A DNA stretch of 64,000 nt, from positions 16,488,142 to 16,552,141 of the forward strand of contig JAKZAP010000015.1 in assembly GCA_023053575.1 (NCBI GenBank), given 5' to 3'. The stretch's first letter is position 1. The number at the start of each line of letters is the position of its first letter. The DNA is from Branchinecta lynchi (Eukaryota > Arthropoda > Branchiopoda > Anostraca > Branchinectidae). Below the pieces are notes generated by a model. The model saw only the letters and a list, made by a program, of their open reading frames with translations. It ran no database searches and had not been told where the DNA came from. Shown here in pieces: positions 11,601-23,745 of the stretch. A program made the position numbers and the translations under genes.

Positions 11601-13461
11601 TATGGCACCTGCGTGCCATATATATACCGATTACTTTTCCGTCGGTCTGTCGGTCAGTCCGGTGATCGCGAGTTAGGGTACTTCCGGATGTGCTAGGACG
11701 ATGAAACTTGGCACAAATATTAGGGACCTAACAAAACTAACTTGGAAATAGTCACTTCCTCGATCCGACCACCGCGGAGGGAGGGGAAATCCGGAATATT
11801 GACGTATGTCTAACTTTTGAACGGGTATTCGAATCTTAATGAAACTTGATATTTGGAATGACCTTGTGTCTCAGATGTCACACGTCAAGTTTGAAACGGA
11901 TCCTATCAATTTGGGGGGAGTTGGAGGGGAGAAACGGAAATCGTGTGATGTGTTCAGAGAGGACGGATCGGGATGAACTTGATGGGAAGAACAAGGACAA
12001 GCCCAAGATATGTAGTTGACAAGACCGGACCGGACCTGAGCACTGTGGGAGGGGGGGGGGTGGAGGGATTGTTCCGGAATTCCGGTGATCCCGAGTTAAG
12101 ATGCTCACACATCGCTAGGACGATGCAACTTGGCATGTAAATTAGGGACCAACGAAGCTAACATGGAAATAGTCACTTCCCCGATCCGACCAACGTTGGG
12201 GGAGTGGAGGGAGGGTAAATCTGGAATATTGACGTATGTCTACTTTTGAACGGGGAAGAACTCGTGTCTCAGATGTCACATGCCAAGTCCGAAACGGATC
12301 CGATGACTTCAAGGGGCGGAACCAGAAATCGTGTGACATATTCAGAGTGGACGGATCAGGACTTAACTTATTAGGAAGAAAACGCACAAGCCCCAGATAC
12401 GTAGTTCACAAGACCTGACCAGATCCGAGCACTGTAGGGGGAGCTGAAGGGACGGTTCCGGAATTTTGGTGATCCCGAGTTAAGATGCTTACACATGTGC
12501 TCGAACGATGAAACTTGGCAGGCATATCAGCGACACGACAAGATTTTAACTGAGCAACAGTCGTTTCTTCGATTTGACCATCGTAGGGGCAGTGGAGGGA
12601 GTGAGAATCCGGAATCTTGAGAAATGTCCAACTTCTGAACGGGTGATCGGATATTAATGAAACTTGATATTTGGAAAGAACTCATGTCTCGTATATCCCA
12701 TTTCAAGTCAGGACAGGATACGATCAATGCGGTGGAGTCGGGGGGGGGGGCGCAGATTTGGTGACACGCTTAGACTGTAGCGATTGGGATAAGACTTGGT
12801 GGGAAGAACAAGAGTAAGCCTCAAATATATCAATGACAGAAGCGGACCGGATTCGGGCACTCTGAGGGGGTTGGAGGGGGTTTGGAATTCTGGCGACCGC
12901 GATTTAAGGTACTTCCAGATGTGCTAGGACGATGAAACATGGCTTGAACATTAGAGACTTGACAAGATTGGCTTAGAGTTTGTTACTTCCAGATCCGACT
13001 ATCCCTTACAGTACTCTTCTTCCCGCAAAGTAGAAACAATACTTTTAAGCAAAATCTACATTTTCATGATCATTTTTGCCCATCTACATGTCCCCATAAG
13101 CCCATGATCATTTTTGCAACAAGAGTTTTGCTTATAAATGACTTTCTAGCACCCTTTTAGTCCGCATCTTAACCGAAAAGTAAAAAAAAAATATGTTTGA
13201 TCAAAACCATAAATATTTATGATCCTAAAGGGCCCAGGATCATTTTTCCTCAAGGGTTTTGATCAAAGATGATTTTCTAAAGTGCACGTCATCACAGTCA
13301 AGTGCAAAAAAAACTTTTTTATCAAATGATACATTCTCGTAATTTCCAAGGGTCCATCTCATTTTTATCTCAAGGGTTTTGCTTACAAATGATCACAACA
13401 AACCATGAAAATAAGCAAATTCCTACTTTCATCCTTTTACCAAGCTTTGCAAGTGCCATAT
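11601..13461 (-). mobile_element. T1 family copy 2 (both ends present)
   Basis: A reversed T1 copy with inverted ends: TATGGCACCTGCGTGCCATA at 11601 and CAAGTGCCATATGAGG at 13450. Repeated 400-bp-scale units carry GATGAAACTTGGCA, GGGTGATCGGAT-like blocks and G-runs (12049, 12740). Its 5' part holds three AAGGGTTTTGAT-type repeats (about 13080-13390). This copy and 28915-30981 show that T1 ends are inverted repeats of about 10 bp. It fills intron 5 of the vanin-like gene. Confidence 0.65.
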
Positions 13462-13703
13462 GAGGTTACAGATCTTGTTTATTATCCAAAGCAATTCTTC
13501 GGCCTAGCCAAGTTTTACCCGTCACGCAAAGCGAACTTCGAGGGAAGCTTCAAGGCCCACCGACAACTCTTTCACACAGTTCGACCCTCAATGTTCATCT
13601 TCTGTTTCGGACTTCTTTTGTTTTGCTTATTTTTCCCACTTTTAAACTGTGGCAAGTTAATTTTTCAAATATTTTGCGTCCAGCAGCCGCACCGGAGAGC
13701 GTT

Positions 13704-15865
13704 AGGAAAATGAGCTCCAAAAAGAGGTCGACCCGAAACATATTGCAACAGAAATGATTTTTACATCATCTTGTAGAGAAAAAAAAGCTGAACAACATAT
13801 CCAAAGTTGCATATCTAGGCTCGATGCAAAATAAGCGGTTTTTGGCTTTTAATGTCGTATTTTACATATTTCAAAAGAAAAATATAAAATGTTCGTGGTT
13901 GTCCGTTATTCTTGAACTGAAGTACGATTCTAATGCAAAATGACAAGCTGGAACAGAAAAGGAAGTCAGAGCTGGCGTACAAAGCACCAGAAAAAAGTTA
14001 ATGTCAGTTTTTCAACCTATTTTGCAAAAAAAGTAAAAATTTTCGTACTTGTCCGATTTTCTTGAACGCGTTCCTGAAGTTGTTCCTTCAAGTTCCTTGA
14101 AGTGCGATCCTGACATAGTATCCCGAGCTGAGACGGGAAATGGAATCAAATTGGGTGTCTACTATGCCGGAAAGAAGTTTCGTAACCCTAAATATGTGAT
14201 CTTTAGGATTTTTTTTTTAGTAAAAACAAGAAAATTACTAAGAAAAGTAAAGTACGAATCAAAATGCTTTTCAATACTCAATATTTACACAAATATACGA
14301 CATATCCAAAGTAGCAGATCCTGAGTCGACGCAAATTTAGCCCTTTTCGGCTCTTAGTGTCATGAGTTCAGATTTGGTATATCTTGCATCAGAAAAAAGA
14401 TTCAATATCATTAACATGCGCCAGAGCATGCGCCGTTATTATTTTTGCAAAGATACTTTAGTCAGCATTTATTATCCATCAAAATGATATGATAGATTAT
14501 TAGAAAAAAAAATATATACCTCAGCTGGTCATTAATAGCAGAACCTTCTTGAAGACCGAATAACGTATCCTTAGAAGAAGACCCCAAGTAAGACAATGCA
14601 ATAGGATAGAAAATTAGTTCTGATTAATCAAAGTAATGATAATTGTTTTATTTTCTTCTATTTCCCCGGGTGATTCCCGACCATAAGTGATTGGTGTGTT
14701 TCATTCCACCAGGCTTGGGTAAGGAAGGCCAGAGGACGTCAAGACTAGAGTAAAGAGTCGATGACTTGTTAAAATTCTCCGAGACTTGTGGTGCACAATG
14801 CGTAAGCAAATTTGTAAAAAAAATCATGTCATAGGCAGTGGATTAATCATGGGAATACGTTGCTCGCAAAAGTTCAGTAAATTCCGCCATGGCAGAATAT
14901 CGAATACACTTCAGTTTAGGGTAGATAGGTCTCAGGGTAGATGGCGAAGAAAACAAATATTATTACTTTGATTAATCAGAACTAATTTTCTATCTGATTG
15001 CATTGTCTTACTTGGGGTCTTCTTCTAAGGATACGTTATTCGGTCTTCAAGAAGGTTCTGCTATTAATGACCAGCTCAGGTATATATTTTTTTTCTAACA
15101 ATCTATCATATCATTTTGATGGATAATAAATGCTGACTAAAGTATCTTTGCAAAAATAATAACGGCGCATGCTCTGGCGCATGTTAATTATATTGAATCT
15201 TTTTTCTGATGCAAGATATACCCAATCTGAACTCATGACACTAAGAGCCGAAAAGGGCTTAATTTGCGTCGGCTCAGGATCTGCTACTTTGGATATGCCG
15301 TATATTTGTGTAAATATTGAGCATTGAAAAGCATTTTGATTCGTACTTTACTTTTCTTAGTAATTTTCTTGTTTTTACAAAAAAAAGAAGAAAAAAATAT
15401 TTTACACATATTTAGGGTTACGAAACTTCTTTCAGGCGTAGTAGACACCCAATTTGATTCCATTTTCGGTCTCAGCTTTCTATGTCAGGATCGCACTTTC
15501 GTTCAAGAAAATCGGACCAGTACGACAATTTTTACTTTTTTTTTGCATAATAGGTTGAAAAACTGACATTAACTTTTTTCTGGTGCTTTGTACGCCAAAT
15601 CTGACTTCCTTTTCTGTTCCAGCTTGTCATTTTGCATTAGAATCGTACTTCAGTTCAAGAATAACGGACAACCACGAACATTTTATATTTTTCTTTTGAA
15701 ATATGTAAAATACGACATTAAAAGCCAAAAACCGCTTATTTTGCGTCGAGCCTAGATACGCAACTTTGAATATGTTGTTAAACTTTTTTTCTCTACAAGA
15801 TGGTGTAAAAATCATTTCTGTTGCAATTTGTGTCGGGGCGACCTCTTTTTGGAGCTCATTTTCCT
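13704..15865. mobile_element. Foldback element FB1 (2.16 kb inverted repeat)
   Basis: The left arm (13704-~14650) begins AGGAAAATGAGCTCC. The right arm (~14950-15865) is its near-complete reverse complement, ending GGAGCTCATTTTCCT. The central spacer is only about 300 bp. The arms are roughly 930 bp each with few mismatches and some small indels. Frames of up to 145 codons appear in the arms but mirror each other and match nothing. A transcript crossing it, such as the vanin pre-mRNA, would form a long duplex. I could not find a clear target duplication. Confidence 0.88.
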
Positions 15866-16204
15866 GTACTAGTTGCCTGTCGCACGATTTATGTCGTATG
15901 TCGCATGACGCAAAATTTTGCGCGAAATCGCAGCAGTGTGAACCATGATTACAGACTCGGCAATCAACAACCTCAAGGAAGTAAATGTTTGTGCAAAGTT
16001 TGCTATCCAACCCCAAAGTACACTGTATTGAAGTCAGATATTCTGTAGATGGATTGTTAGCCATAGTGATTTATTTTTCATCCCTTGTATAACGCTCCAT
16101 CTTCGTAATGATGTGACATGACGCTGTGAACTGCTTAGGTTGATTTGCTTTCACTTTTTATTATTCATCGCTTTTTTCTATTCCCTCTTTTATCGAACTA
16201 TTGT

Positions 16205-16900
16205 ATATGGAGGTCTAAATGGGACATTTGGAAATAACTTTTCATTGACGAAAGTTAGTATTTCATTGACAACAAATAGCAATTAATTTGACATCGATTA
16301 TTATTATTTTGTTGATAATAATACACTTTGTTATTATCAAGTTACATTTCGTTGACAAAAAACAAAATTTCGTAACGAAAATATCTTTTCATTACCAGCC
16401 AGATCGTTTTGCAATGTTTTCTTATTTTCGCTGTATCAAAATTTTGTTTCAGACGTCAATGAAACACTAATTTGGTCAATGAATTCTTCAACATCAATTT
16501 AATCGAATTTCCCTATTTCTTTCATGACGTCAAGAAAACATCACCGGCCATAGATAATCGGCTAAGGTTTATGGAAGAAAGAGGATGTCGATACGAATGT
16601 CCACTATTGAACCACTCTGAAAAATTAGAGTTTCATTGACCAATATACCAAAACTGACCAAATTTTGATGCAGCAAAAATAAGAAAACATTGCAAAACGA
16701 TCTGGTTTGGTAGTGCAAAGCTATTTTCGTAACGAAAATTTATTTCTTGTCAAAGAAATGTAACTTGATAACAACTAAGTGTTATTTGTGTCTGCAGAAT
16801 AGTAATTGATGTCAATGAATTGTTATTTGGTGTCAATGAAATATTAACTTTCGTCAATGAAAAGCTATTTCAAAATAGGACACATTTTGGACCTCCATAT
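16205..16900. mobile_element. Foldback element FB2 (0.7 kb)
   Basis: Ends TATGGAGGTC and GACCTCCATA face each other. Inner blocks AACGAAAAT, TTGTTATCAAGTTACAT and GCAAAACGATCTGG recur in inverted order, giving arms of about 280 bp around a ~130-bp centre. The arms consist of short TTTCATTGAC-like words. It is non-coding and lies between FB1 and a tRNA-like sequence in vanin intron 5. Confidence 0.8.
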
Positions 16901-16926
16901 TAGCAATAGTTTGCGAACATGTTCAC

Positions 16927-17001
16927 ACCTCTGTAGCTCAAAATGTAGAGCAGTGGCCTAATACGCCGAAGGTCCTGGGTTCAAATCTCGGCTGAGAACC
17001 A
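16927..17001 (+). repeat. tRNA-like sequence (SINE head or tRNA pseudogene)
   Basis: A tRNA-like D arm (GCTC, loop, GAGC), a partly paired anticodon arm with loop CTAATAC, and a good T arm (CTGGG TTCAAAT CTCGG) are in order and spacing. A-box and B-box consensus are recognisable. The acceptor stem pairs at only about 4 of 7 positions, so it is not a functional tRNA. The following sequence (TTTTGTCTTCCA) resembles that after a second tRNA-like unit at 54484, suggesting a SINE family. Confidence 0.6.
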
Positions 17002-17132
17002 TTTTTGTCTTCCAGTGCCAGTTCACTACTTATAAAGGTATTGAAGTTTTAGGGTTTCTGATTGGTCAGATTGAGGTTACTTTAAACAGTACAGCAACAA
17101 AAACAGTCAAGAAATAGTAAAGATTACCTTAC

Positions 17133-17263
17133 CACGGAACAAAGCGTCGAAGCATGTAATGAAACCTAGTCGTCCAAGTTCGGTATCCACAAAGCTGACC
17201 TCAGCGATTTCAGTCTGATCCCAGTAGAACATTTCCCCTAGGAAGAGATTGTACTTGTGGTAC
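17133..17263 (-). CDS. Vanin/biotinidase-like amidase, exon 5 (catalytic Lys and Cys)
   Basis: A 131-nt exon with acceptor TTTCTAG and donor GTAAGG, phases 2 in and 1 out. With exon 4 it reads RYHKYNLFLGEMFYWDQTE, then TELGRLGFITCFDALFR. The Lys in YHKYNLF and the Cys in FITCFD are the second and third residues of the Glu-Lys-Cys triad of the nitrilase superfamily. Together with the Glu in exon 3 the catalytic set is complete, so the enzyme should be active on amide or thioester-linked vitamin conjugates. Confidence 0.96.
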
Positions 17264-17280
17264 CTAGAAATACAAACAAG

Positions 17281-19344
17281 GAATAATTATTATTTTATTT
17301 TTATTTTTAACCAGCTAAGAGAAATAAAACGGACATAAAAATGAAAAACAAAGCGAAATAAAAACAGACAACAAACACTAAAATTTACTATAGAAATAAG
17401 AAAGACATTTTATGCAGGAAAGGTTAGATGGGATATAGTGGTATTTTTTTCCCTTTTTCTTAACTTAAGTTTTAAGGATACGTCTGGCATTTTGTAAAGC
17501 GAAATCAGGTGCTATTCTTTGGGACAGGAAGAACAGGGCTCGTGTCTCAGAACAGGGCTCCTGTAAGAAAGGAGAAGAAGAAAACCATCAGAACAGGGAT
17601 CCTGCCCTTCCTTATTTTTTGCGGCGGTCTGCCATGAGATAAGGGGGGGGGGTAGCAAAAAGGGGGTAACAAAAAGAGGAGGAAACTTTCAGAACGGTAA
17701 TGGAAAGGAAATTGGAGATCTGCTTGAGGGAAAGAAACAAATTAAAATGAACAGTGAAACTACGGTATTTTGTTCTTACATTTTCACGATTAGAGATTAT
17801 GTCTATGTTAAGGTTTTCTGAAAACCCAGTTTCTTTTTGTATCTTGTATTTGAATAGCCTAAACTGAATTAGTTTGACTCTTTTTTTTTCTTTTACAATA
17901 GGCTCTCGTATTAACGTTGAGTATGTGAACGGCTTATCAGTTACAAGACCAAATAAACATTTAGACCACGCAAGGGGAATTTCATTGAGAATATGGTTTC
18001 ACTTTTTTACATATTCGCTGCAGATTAAGTTCATATGTTCATCCGAATGGTCCCAGAACTGGTAGCCTCGCAAATAAGTCTCTTGGCAGAAGGCACTTTG
18101 GTGTCATTGTTGATCGCAGAATTTTTAATCACGTAGAGCAACTCACCGAGTTTTCAAGCACGTTTAAGTGAATAGGTAAATCTTCAACAGATATCCGTTT
18201 GTTAGATAGAATTAGATAGTTAGACAGAACTTTCCATTGGAGCTTACCAATTTGGAGCTCGACCAAACCTTCAGTCAGTTCTTAAGTTAAAAAAATTCCA
18301 ATTTCTGCATTAGATTAACGTTGACCTCATCTAGGCTTACTAAAAGAATGCTAGCTGCTATTTTTTTTTTTTTTCAATCTTTGTTGTGTAGACTATGTAT
18401 TACAGTCATGATTTATAGTCTAACCGTGAATGTCCGTTCACTAAGAATTTCAATGTATTTCACATGTCTGTCGCATCTGATTATCTATTGCCACATTTCC
18501 ATTCAAATAAACTATACCTTAGTTTACCACCCTTTACCCAACATTTGTTAATTCCAAATTTCATTCCAAGGAAGCTACATAGAAAAATAGATTACACCAC
18601 AGCCAGTTTTATTAACCAATTTTTTTTCAAACTCTCTTTTAACAGCTTGTGATGTAAAAAAGTTTCCTTTTAAGGGACGTCTTAAAAAGTTTCATATTCG
18701 ATTCCACTTTTAAAAACTTTGAAAAAAGTTGAACAACACATTTCTTCTATTCCTCACTCAACTTGTGCAATCCAAAATTCAAGAAAAAAATCAACTTCAA
18801 CCATCTCGATAGACAAATCATACCAAGTACAAGTCAATGAACTGGCGTCAGAAAACAATGCTCCAGAAGTCAATCCAATTGAACTGAATTCAATTTCCCC
18901 GCAACACCAGTCAAGGACTAGCCGAATAACATGGAGTGGAGTCAAATATGAATTAAAGACTAATGAACATAGAACATAGCATGTAAAGACACAACCAAGT
19001 TAACAAAGATAACGATTGGAGGAACAGAAAACGGGGGAGGGCACAAATTGACAATTAAGGAGGAACAGCAAATTGTACCGTGTTCTTCAAAACTGTGCTA
19101 ACTACATTTTCATAATTTGTGGGCCCAGTTTTGAGTATGCCATCTGCATGAAGAAAGTAGGAACTCAGAAAGTTAAAACTAATCTACCTGTTAGATGGTG
19201 CTCATGTCGTCGTCTAACACTAATTTAACAGAATACCAAATCAGCTATGTTCTTTCTAATGGTATAGTTAACTCAGTTTAAAAAAAAATTCAGTTAGCAC
19301 AGTTTTGAAGAACACGGTACAATTATGCTGGTGAATAAAGTTAC
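17281..19344. other. Intron 4, mostly unrecognised
   Basis: The intron between exons 4 and 5. A frame at 18719-18979 (plus strand, 86 codons, Ser/Asn/Gln-rich, starting MKKVEQHISS) has protein-like composition but no upstream continuation, splice sites or recognisable motif. An inverted pair CCGTGTTCTTCAAAACTGTG (19079-19098) and its complement (19299-19318) bounds about 240 bp, probably a small MITE. Nothing else stands out. Confidence 0.4.
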
Positions 19345-19536
19345 CTGGCAATCAGTTTTCCCGTTCTGTCGAAAAGCACATTCGTGTTATAGTTATAGCC
19401 TCTATCAGCTGGGCATTTGGGATCTTCAGAAGAACAGGCCTGCCTATCCCCGATATTCAGGGCTATGAACATGTTAAGCTCCTTCGCTAAGCAGCTGAAC
19501 CGCGTCTGGAGATCTGAGGGACCAATATGGCCGTAC
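19345..19536 (-). CDS. Vanin/biotinidase-like amidase, exon 4
   Basis: A 192-nt exon with acceptor ATCCTAG and donor GTAACT, phases 2 in and 2 out. It encodes LQTRFSCLAKELNMFIALNI, the conserved strand and helix found as RLSCLAKNNSIYVVANIGDK in vertebrate members, then the Cys-rich loop SSEDPKCPADRGYNYNTNVL and DRTGKLIAR, which leads into the catalytic Lys of exon 5. The paired Cys in this loop fits a secreted, disulphide-bonded protein. Confidence 0.96.
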
Positions 19537-19559
19537 CTAGGATTCGGAAAATTTATCAC

Positions 19560-21191
19560 TTAATTCTTGTTCTACACTTACGCTAAGATGGTGCAAAAAG
19601 TGGAAACCCACTCGCAGGCACTTAGTATATACCCTCTTACGGCACCGGCCTGCACAGACCCAGCACCGGCTGGCACCGACCCAGTGCCAGCCCAAACTAG
19701 CGGTGCAGGCTATAAATAAGTCGATTCATCTTTCGAAGCATCTAAACATGCTGATTTATTCTAACTCGTGGAAACCGGTGCCGATACCGGACGCTTGGTT
19801 TACTCCAAAATCAAAAGTGGGCAACCCCTCGTAAAGAAAGACAAGAAGCAAAGGCAGAAAGATCATCTGGCACATGGTCAGGGGGTTAGTCTGTTTTTTC
19901 TGCACTGTGTCGGCATGTATTTCAGCACATACGCTCCGGATATAAATGGAGCATGTACAACAAGTGATATTGCAAACTATCAGGTTTCATCCTCATCGGA
20001 TCACTAGTTCGTGAGTTATGCATGTCAAACGATTTCAGCCCCCCCCCCCCCCTCCCTGTGATAACTTTGATAACTTTAGGGCACGTGCTTAAGACCCACC
20101 AATTTCGTCCGATCTCGGAAGCCCCGAGTGCTTCTCCCGATCCTTCCGGGCTCGACTAAAAAGAGATTAGCAGGCAGTGCAGGTAGACAAGTGAGAGTTC
20201 TTAACTCCAGAGCCTAAAAGAAGGCACATTGTTCCTACCCCTCACTCTGAGGCCCGAAAGGGACCTTTTGGTTTCCGTGCCTCTTCTTAGTCGACTTGTG
20301 CCTCCTACACTATTTCGGGCCGTGCCTCTTTTTAGTCGAGCCCGGTCTTTCCCGCCAAGTCCCATCCCGATCAATCCAGTCCAAACGTGCCATAGAGTTT
20401 TTTATATCCACTCCCTCGAACTCCCCGATGCAGTTGTGGGGTCCAGTCCGGTATCGAAATTGGGACTGTACTCTTGCCAAAACTATCAAATTTCATCCAA
20501 ATAGGATAACTCGTTTGAAAGCCATGTCACATCCCGGACTCCCCCCTCCCTCCACTCCCGCTTAGATGCTTGGATCCGAGAAGTGACAATTTCTTAGTCT
20601 CAGAATGTAAAGCTGCTCAGACTGTGCGTTTCTCAACCCAAATGAGTGCAATCCTGAACTTCTGCATCCCCGCTTCTCTGCACAGTTGTTGTGCCTAGCA
20701 CAACTTTTGTCTTTCTTGCGGTTTGGCAGAAGGCACCAATCCCTCGCGCTCGACGTCACGGCTCATTATTGTCGACTGACTGGTCAGTGTGATTCATTCC
20801 GTTTGGTTTTAGTCGCGGATCGGCAAGCGATCTGGCCACACGCCGATCGCTGGCCCCGGGTCGTTTGTAAACATACTGTATTCGCGACTCAATATTTTGT
20901 GTGCTTCCGTTGTATTATAAACTGAATGATTTTGCAACCAATCTTAGCCAACTAAGGGACACAAACCTAATAACAGTTCAATCCATCGTGGAGGTATAAG
21001 ATGGAGTCCGGGTGGTTATTTGAAAAAGGAACGACTAGGCCGCAGAAATAATCTGTTTCTTTAGTTTTGATCTTCGTTAGTTTCTCTGCTGAGGACAAGC
21101 TAAACTTATACTGATCATACTTTATTTTCTAAGCAACGGGGCTAAAATTATAATAGTTAATACCACAAAATAATAAAAACAATAATCTTAC
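19560..21191. other. Intron 3, repeat fragments
   Basis: It contains a T1 fragment (about 20370-20590), an inverted pair CCGGGCTCGACTAAAAAGAG (20147-20166) and complement (20325-20344), and a ~20-bp match to the conserved CGTCCGATCTCGGAAGC region of 5S rRNA at 20107-20123. The 5S resemblance does not extend and is not a gene. A C-run sits at 20039. Confidence 0.45.
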
Positions 21192-21325
21192 CGATCCGGC
21201 TCGTCGCACGGCACCCAGCTCTCCACTTTTGGGTCAGGAATGTACTCAAGAAAAGGAAGCAGAGTGGATCGGGTGAAGTACCACCCATAAAGGCCATCTT
21301 CTGGCAGGACTATGATGTCGACCCC
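21192..21325 (-). CDS. Vanin/biotinidase-like amidase, exon 3 (catalytic Glu)
   Basis: A 134-nt exon with acceptor TTTTCTTAG and donor GTAAGA, phase 0 in and 2 out. It reads [15 protein letters not shown], then [20 protein letters not shown]. The Glu in LPEDG is the catalytic base of the nitrilase triad, and the IPDP...WVPC block is diagnostic for vanin/biotinidase rather than other nitrilases. Confidence 0.96.
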
Positions 21326-21379
21326 CTAAGAAAATAATAAAAAAGCGATTCTGTAGACTTGGATTACTCGATAGTGCCT

Positions 21380-22050
21380 AAAAACAGTCGTTTCTCCGAT
21401 TTGACTATCATGAGAGGAGTGGAGCGAGGGAGAATCCGGACTTCTTGAGAAATGTCTAAATTTTGAACGGGTGATCGGATCTCAATGAAACTTCCGGAAA
21501 CGTCAGGAATTCCGGTGATCCCGACTTAAGATGCTTACATATGTGCTAGGGCGATGAAACTAGGCAGGCATATTAGGAACCCGACGAAACTAACTTGGAA
21601 ATAGTCACTTCCACGACCCGACCACCGTGGGGGGGGGGACCCGAAATATTGACGTATTTATAACTTTTGAACGGGGAATCGGATCCTGATGAAACTTGAT
21701 ATTTGGAAAGACCTCGTGTCTCAGATGTCCCATTTCAAGTGCGGATAGGATCCGCTCAATGTGGCGGAGTATGGGGGGGGGGCGGAAATTTTGTGACACG
21801 CCTAAGAGTGTAGCGATTGGGATGACACTCGGTGGGAACAAGAAACGTAAGCCCTAGACAGATCAGTGACAGAACCGGACCGGATTCGGGCACTCTGGGG
21901 GGAGTCGGAGGGTGGTCTGAAATTCCGGTGATCGCGATTTAAGGTACTTCCAGATGTGCTAGGACAACGAAACTTGGCTTTAACATTAGAGACTTGACAA
22001 GATTGGCTTAGCAATCGTCACTTTCCAGATCCAACCATCCCCTAAAGATT
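21380..22050 (-). mobile_element. T1 family fragment
   Basis: Reversed T1 units with GATGAAACTTGGCA-like, GGGTGATCGGAT and G-runs (21630, 21772). Neither terminal ATGGCACTTG end is present, so it is truncated at both sides. It lies in vanin intron 2, just upstream of exon 3. Confidence 0.6.
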
Positions 22051-22683
22051 TATCTTCACCCAAAGTGTAAAAAATACTTTTGATATTTTCTTTAGTAACA
22101 GTGAAAAAATAAAATAACTTGAACTTGACGTGGAAAGTGAATCCATTATGTGAGCGGACATTGATCTCGGCAAGTCAGCGAGTAGTTGTAAAGGCGCAAC
22201 TGCATGGGGGTCTGTGTTAGAAAGGATTAATTAGGTAGTGAGGGTAGAGAGGGATTTGCGGGCGTCCCCAGTTTAAGCCCCGACAGTGAACGGAGAGTCC
22301 GGCATAATTTACTAGGCCGGACCCATAGAGAGCGGACGGGGTATAACTCTTCTACCGGTTTTCCGTTCGTTCTTGCGCTCGGTGGATACAAAAACACGCC
22401 AATGATCATAAGGAAGAAAGAGAAAACGTCGCCCTAACGATTCAAACTCAAAGACTCAAATCCTGACCAATCACGGTGATCGCTGAGGACAGCTGTGGTG
22501 TCACTTCCGGCTCTTCCGCTAGGTACACGGCGATCTTGCATCGGCAAGGAGAGTTAGTCATGAAGAGTATTCGCGCTTTGCTTTCTTGGAACGCCAATCC
22601 TTGAAATCGCCAGAATCTCCCTAAGAAGAGGATTAGAAGAGGGGGCTTCCTTAATATTTTGCGGTTAAGTTAGGTAGACTTAC

Positions 22684-22832
22684 AAGCGACGCCGCAAGTT
22701 GTATTTGTTCTTCGTAGATCAGAATACTCCTTTCCAAAAGACTAAGCACTTCCTGTCTTGTGCAATTTCGTAACTGACACTCTCGAGGGTGGATGACAGA
22801 GTGTTCGTAGACTGCTGCCTTAAACTTCTCTC
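22684..22832 (-). CDS. Vanin/biotinidase-like amidase, exon 2
   Basis: A 149-nt exon with acceptor TTTTTACAG and donor GTAAGT, phase 1 in and 0 out. It encodes EKFKAAVYEHSVIHPRE, the start of the mature protein (family consensus F.AAVYEHAVI), then LLERSILIYEEQIQLAASL, the first helix of the nitrilase fold. The incoming phase requires one base from an upstream exon, which the candidate at 33083-33146 supplies. Confidence 0.95.
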
Positions 22833-23276
22833 CTGTAAAAACAGAGGCACACAATTTGAAAATTAAAATAAGTCTTTTCCCAGAACATTGCTTCATTGCG
22901 TAATAAATACTGTATATTATTTTATTAAAAGACCTGTCTTACCTATAAGACTACCGCAACCTACTTCCATAATCACTCCGTATATTTCTAAGCCCGGAGA
23001 CCCCAATTTCGTACGGTACCTTCTAACCCCTTTAACAAAACCAGGCTGATTTTCTCGTTGATTCTCTCACTTGCCATGTATTGCTTCGATGTGTATCACG
23101 CTGCCGATGGTTGTCTGCGAGATTTTTTTCCATCAGAACAAGACCAAATGTTTAGACGGGATCTCAAAAATGTTAGTGTTTATCAGGGTTCTTGATCCAG
23201 ACAATCGAATCTTGTACATTTCCAAGTCTTCGCTAGACCCCTTTAACATTTTTACTATTTATCCATAATCAACCGC

Positions 23277-23745
23277 TTATCGCTTACGGACAATTTTAGT
23301 ACACCCACTGAGTAACCCCTCACTTATCCAGTACATTTTTTTCCAGCGTGTAACCCCTCCCTTACCAAGTACACCTTTTTCAGTGACCAACCCCTCACTT
23401 AACCAGTTCACCCTTCTTTCAGTGAGTAGCCCCTCGCTTACCCTAGCAGTTCCCTCTTCGGTACACCATGCATCAACCCCCTCGCTTGGCTCACCCAAGT
23501 GTCTAACAACTCGAATCCTCATTTAACGGGTACACCCAATTCCTATCCCCTGGCGTGCACCTGGGATTGATTCACGAGTACCTGGGACCGGCTCACTCCA
23601 CCCCCTCCCCAAACAACTTTAGTACACCCACTGAGCAACCCCTCACTTATCCAGTACATCTTTTTCCAGTGAGCAACCCCCTCCCTTAGCAAGTATACCT
23701 TTTTCAGTGAACAACCCTTCACTTATTCCTACAATTCCTACTACA
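23277..23745. repeat. Minisatellite, ~35-55-bp units
   Basis: About ten diverged direct units of the form CAGTGAGTAACCCCTCACTTA followed by a CCAGTACACCTTTTT-like block, interrupted at 23520-23610. One strand is pyrimidine-rich. It lies in the 10-kb first intron of the vanin-like gene. No protein is supported by it. Confidence 0.75.

Noticed and set aside
15627..16064. 145-codon minus-strand frame
   Set aside because: It is mostly in the right arm of foldback FB1. The left arm carries its mirror image with stops, and no motif is present.
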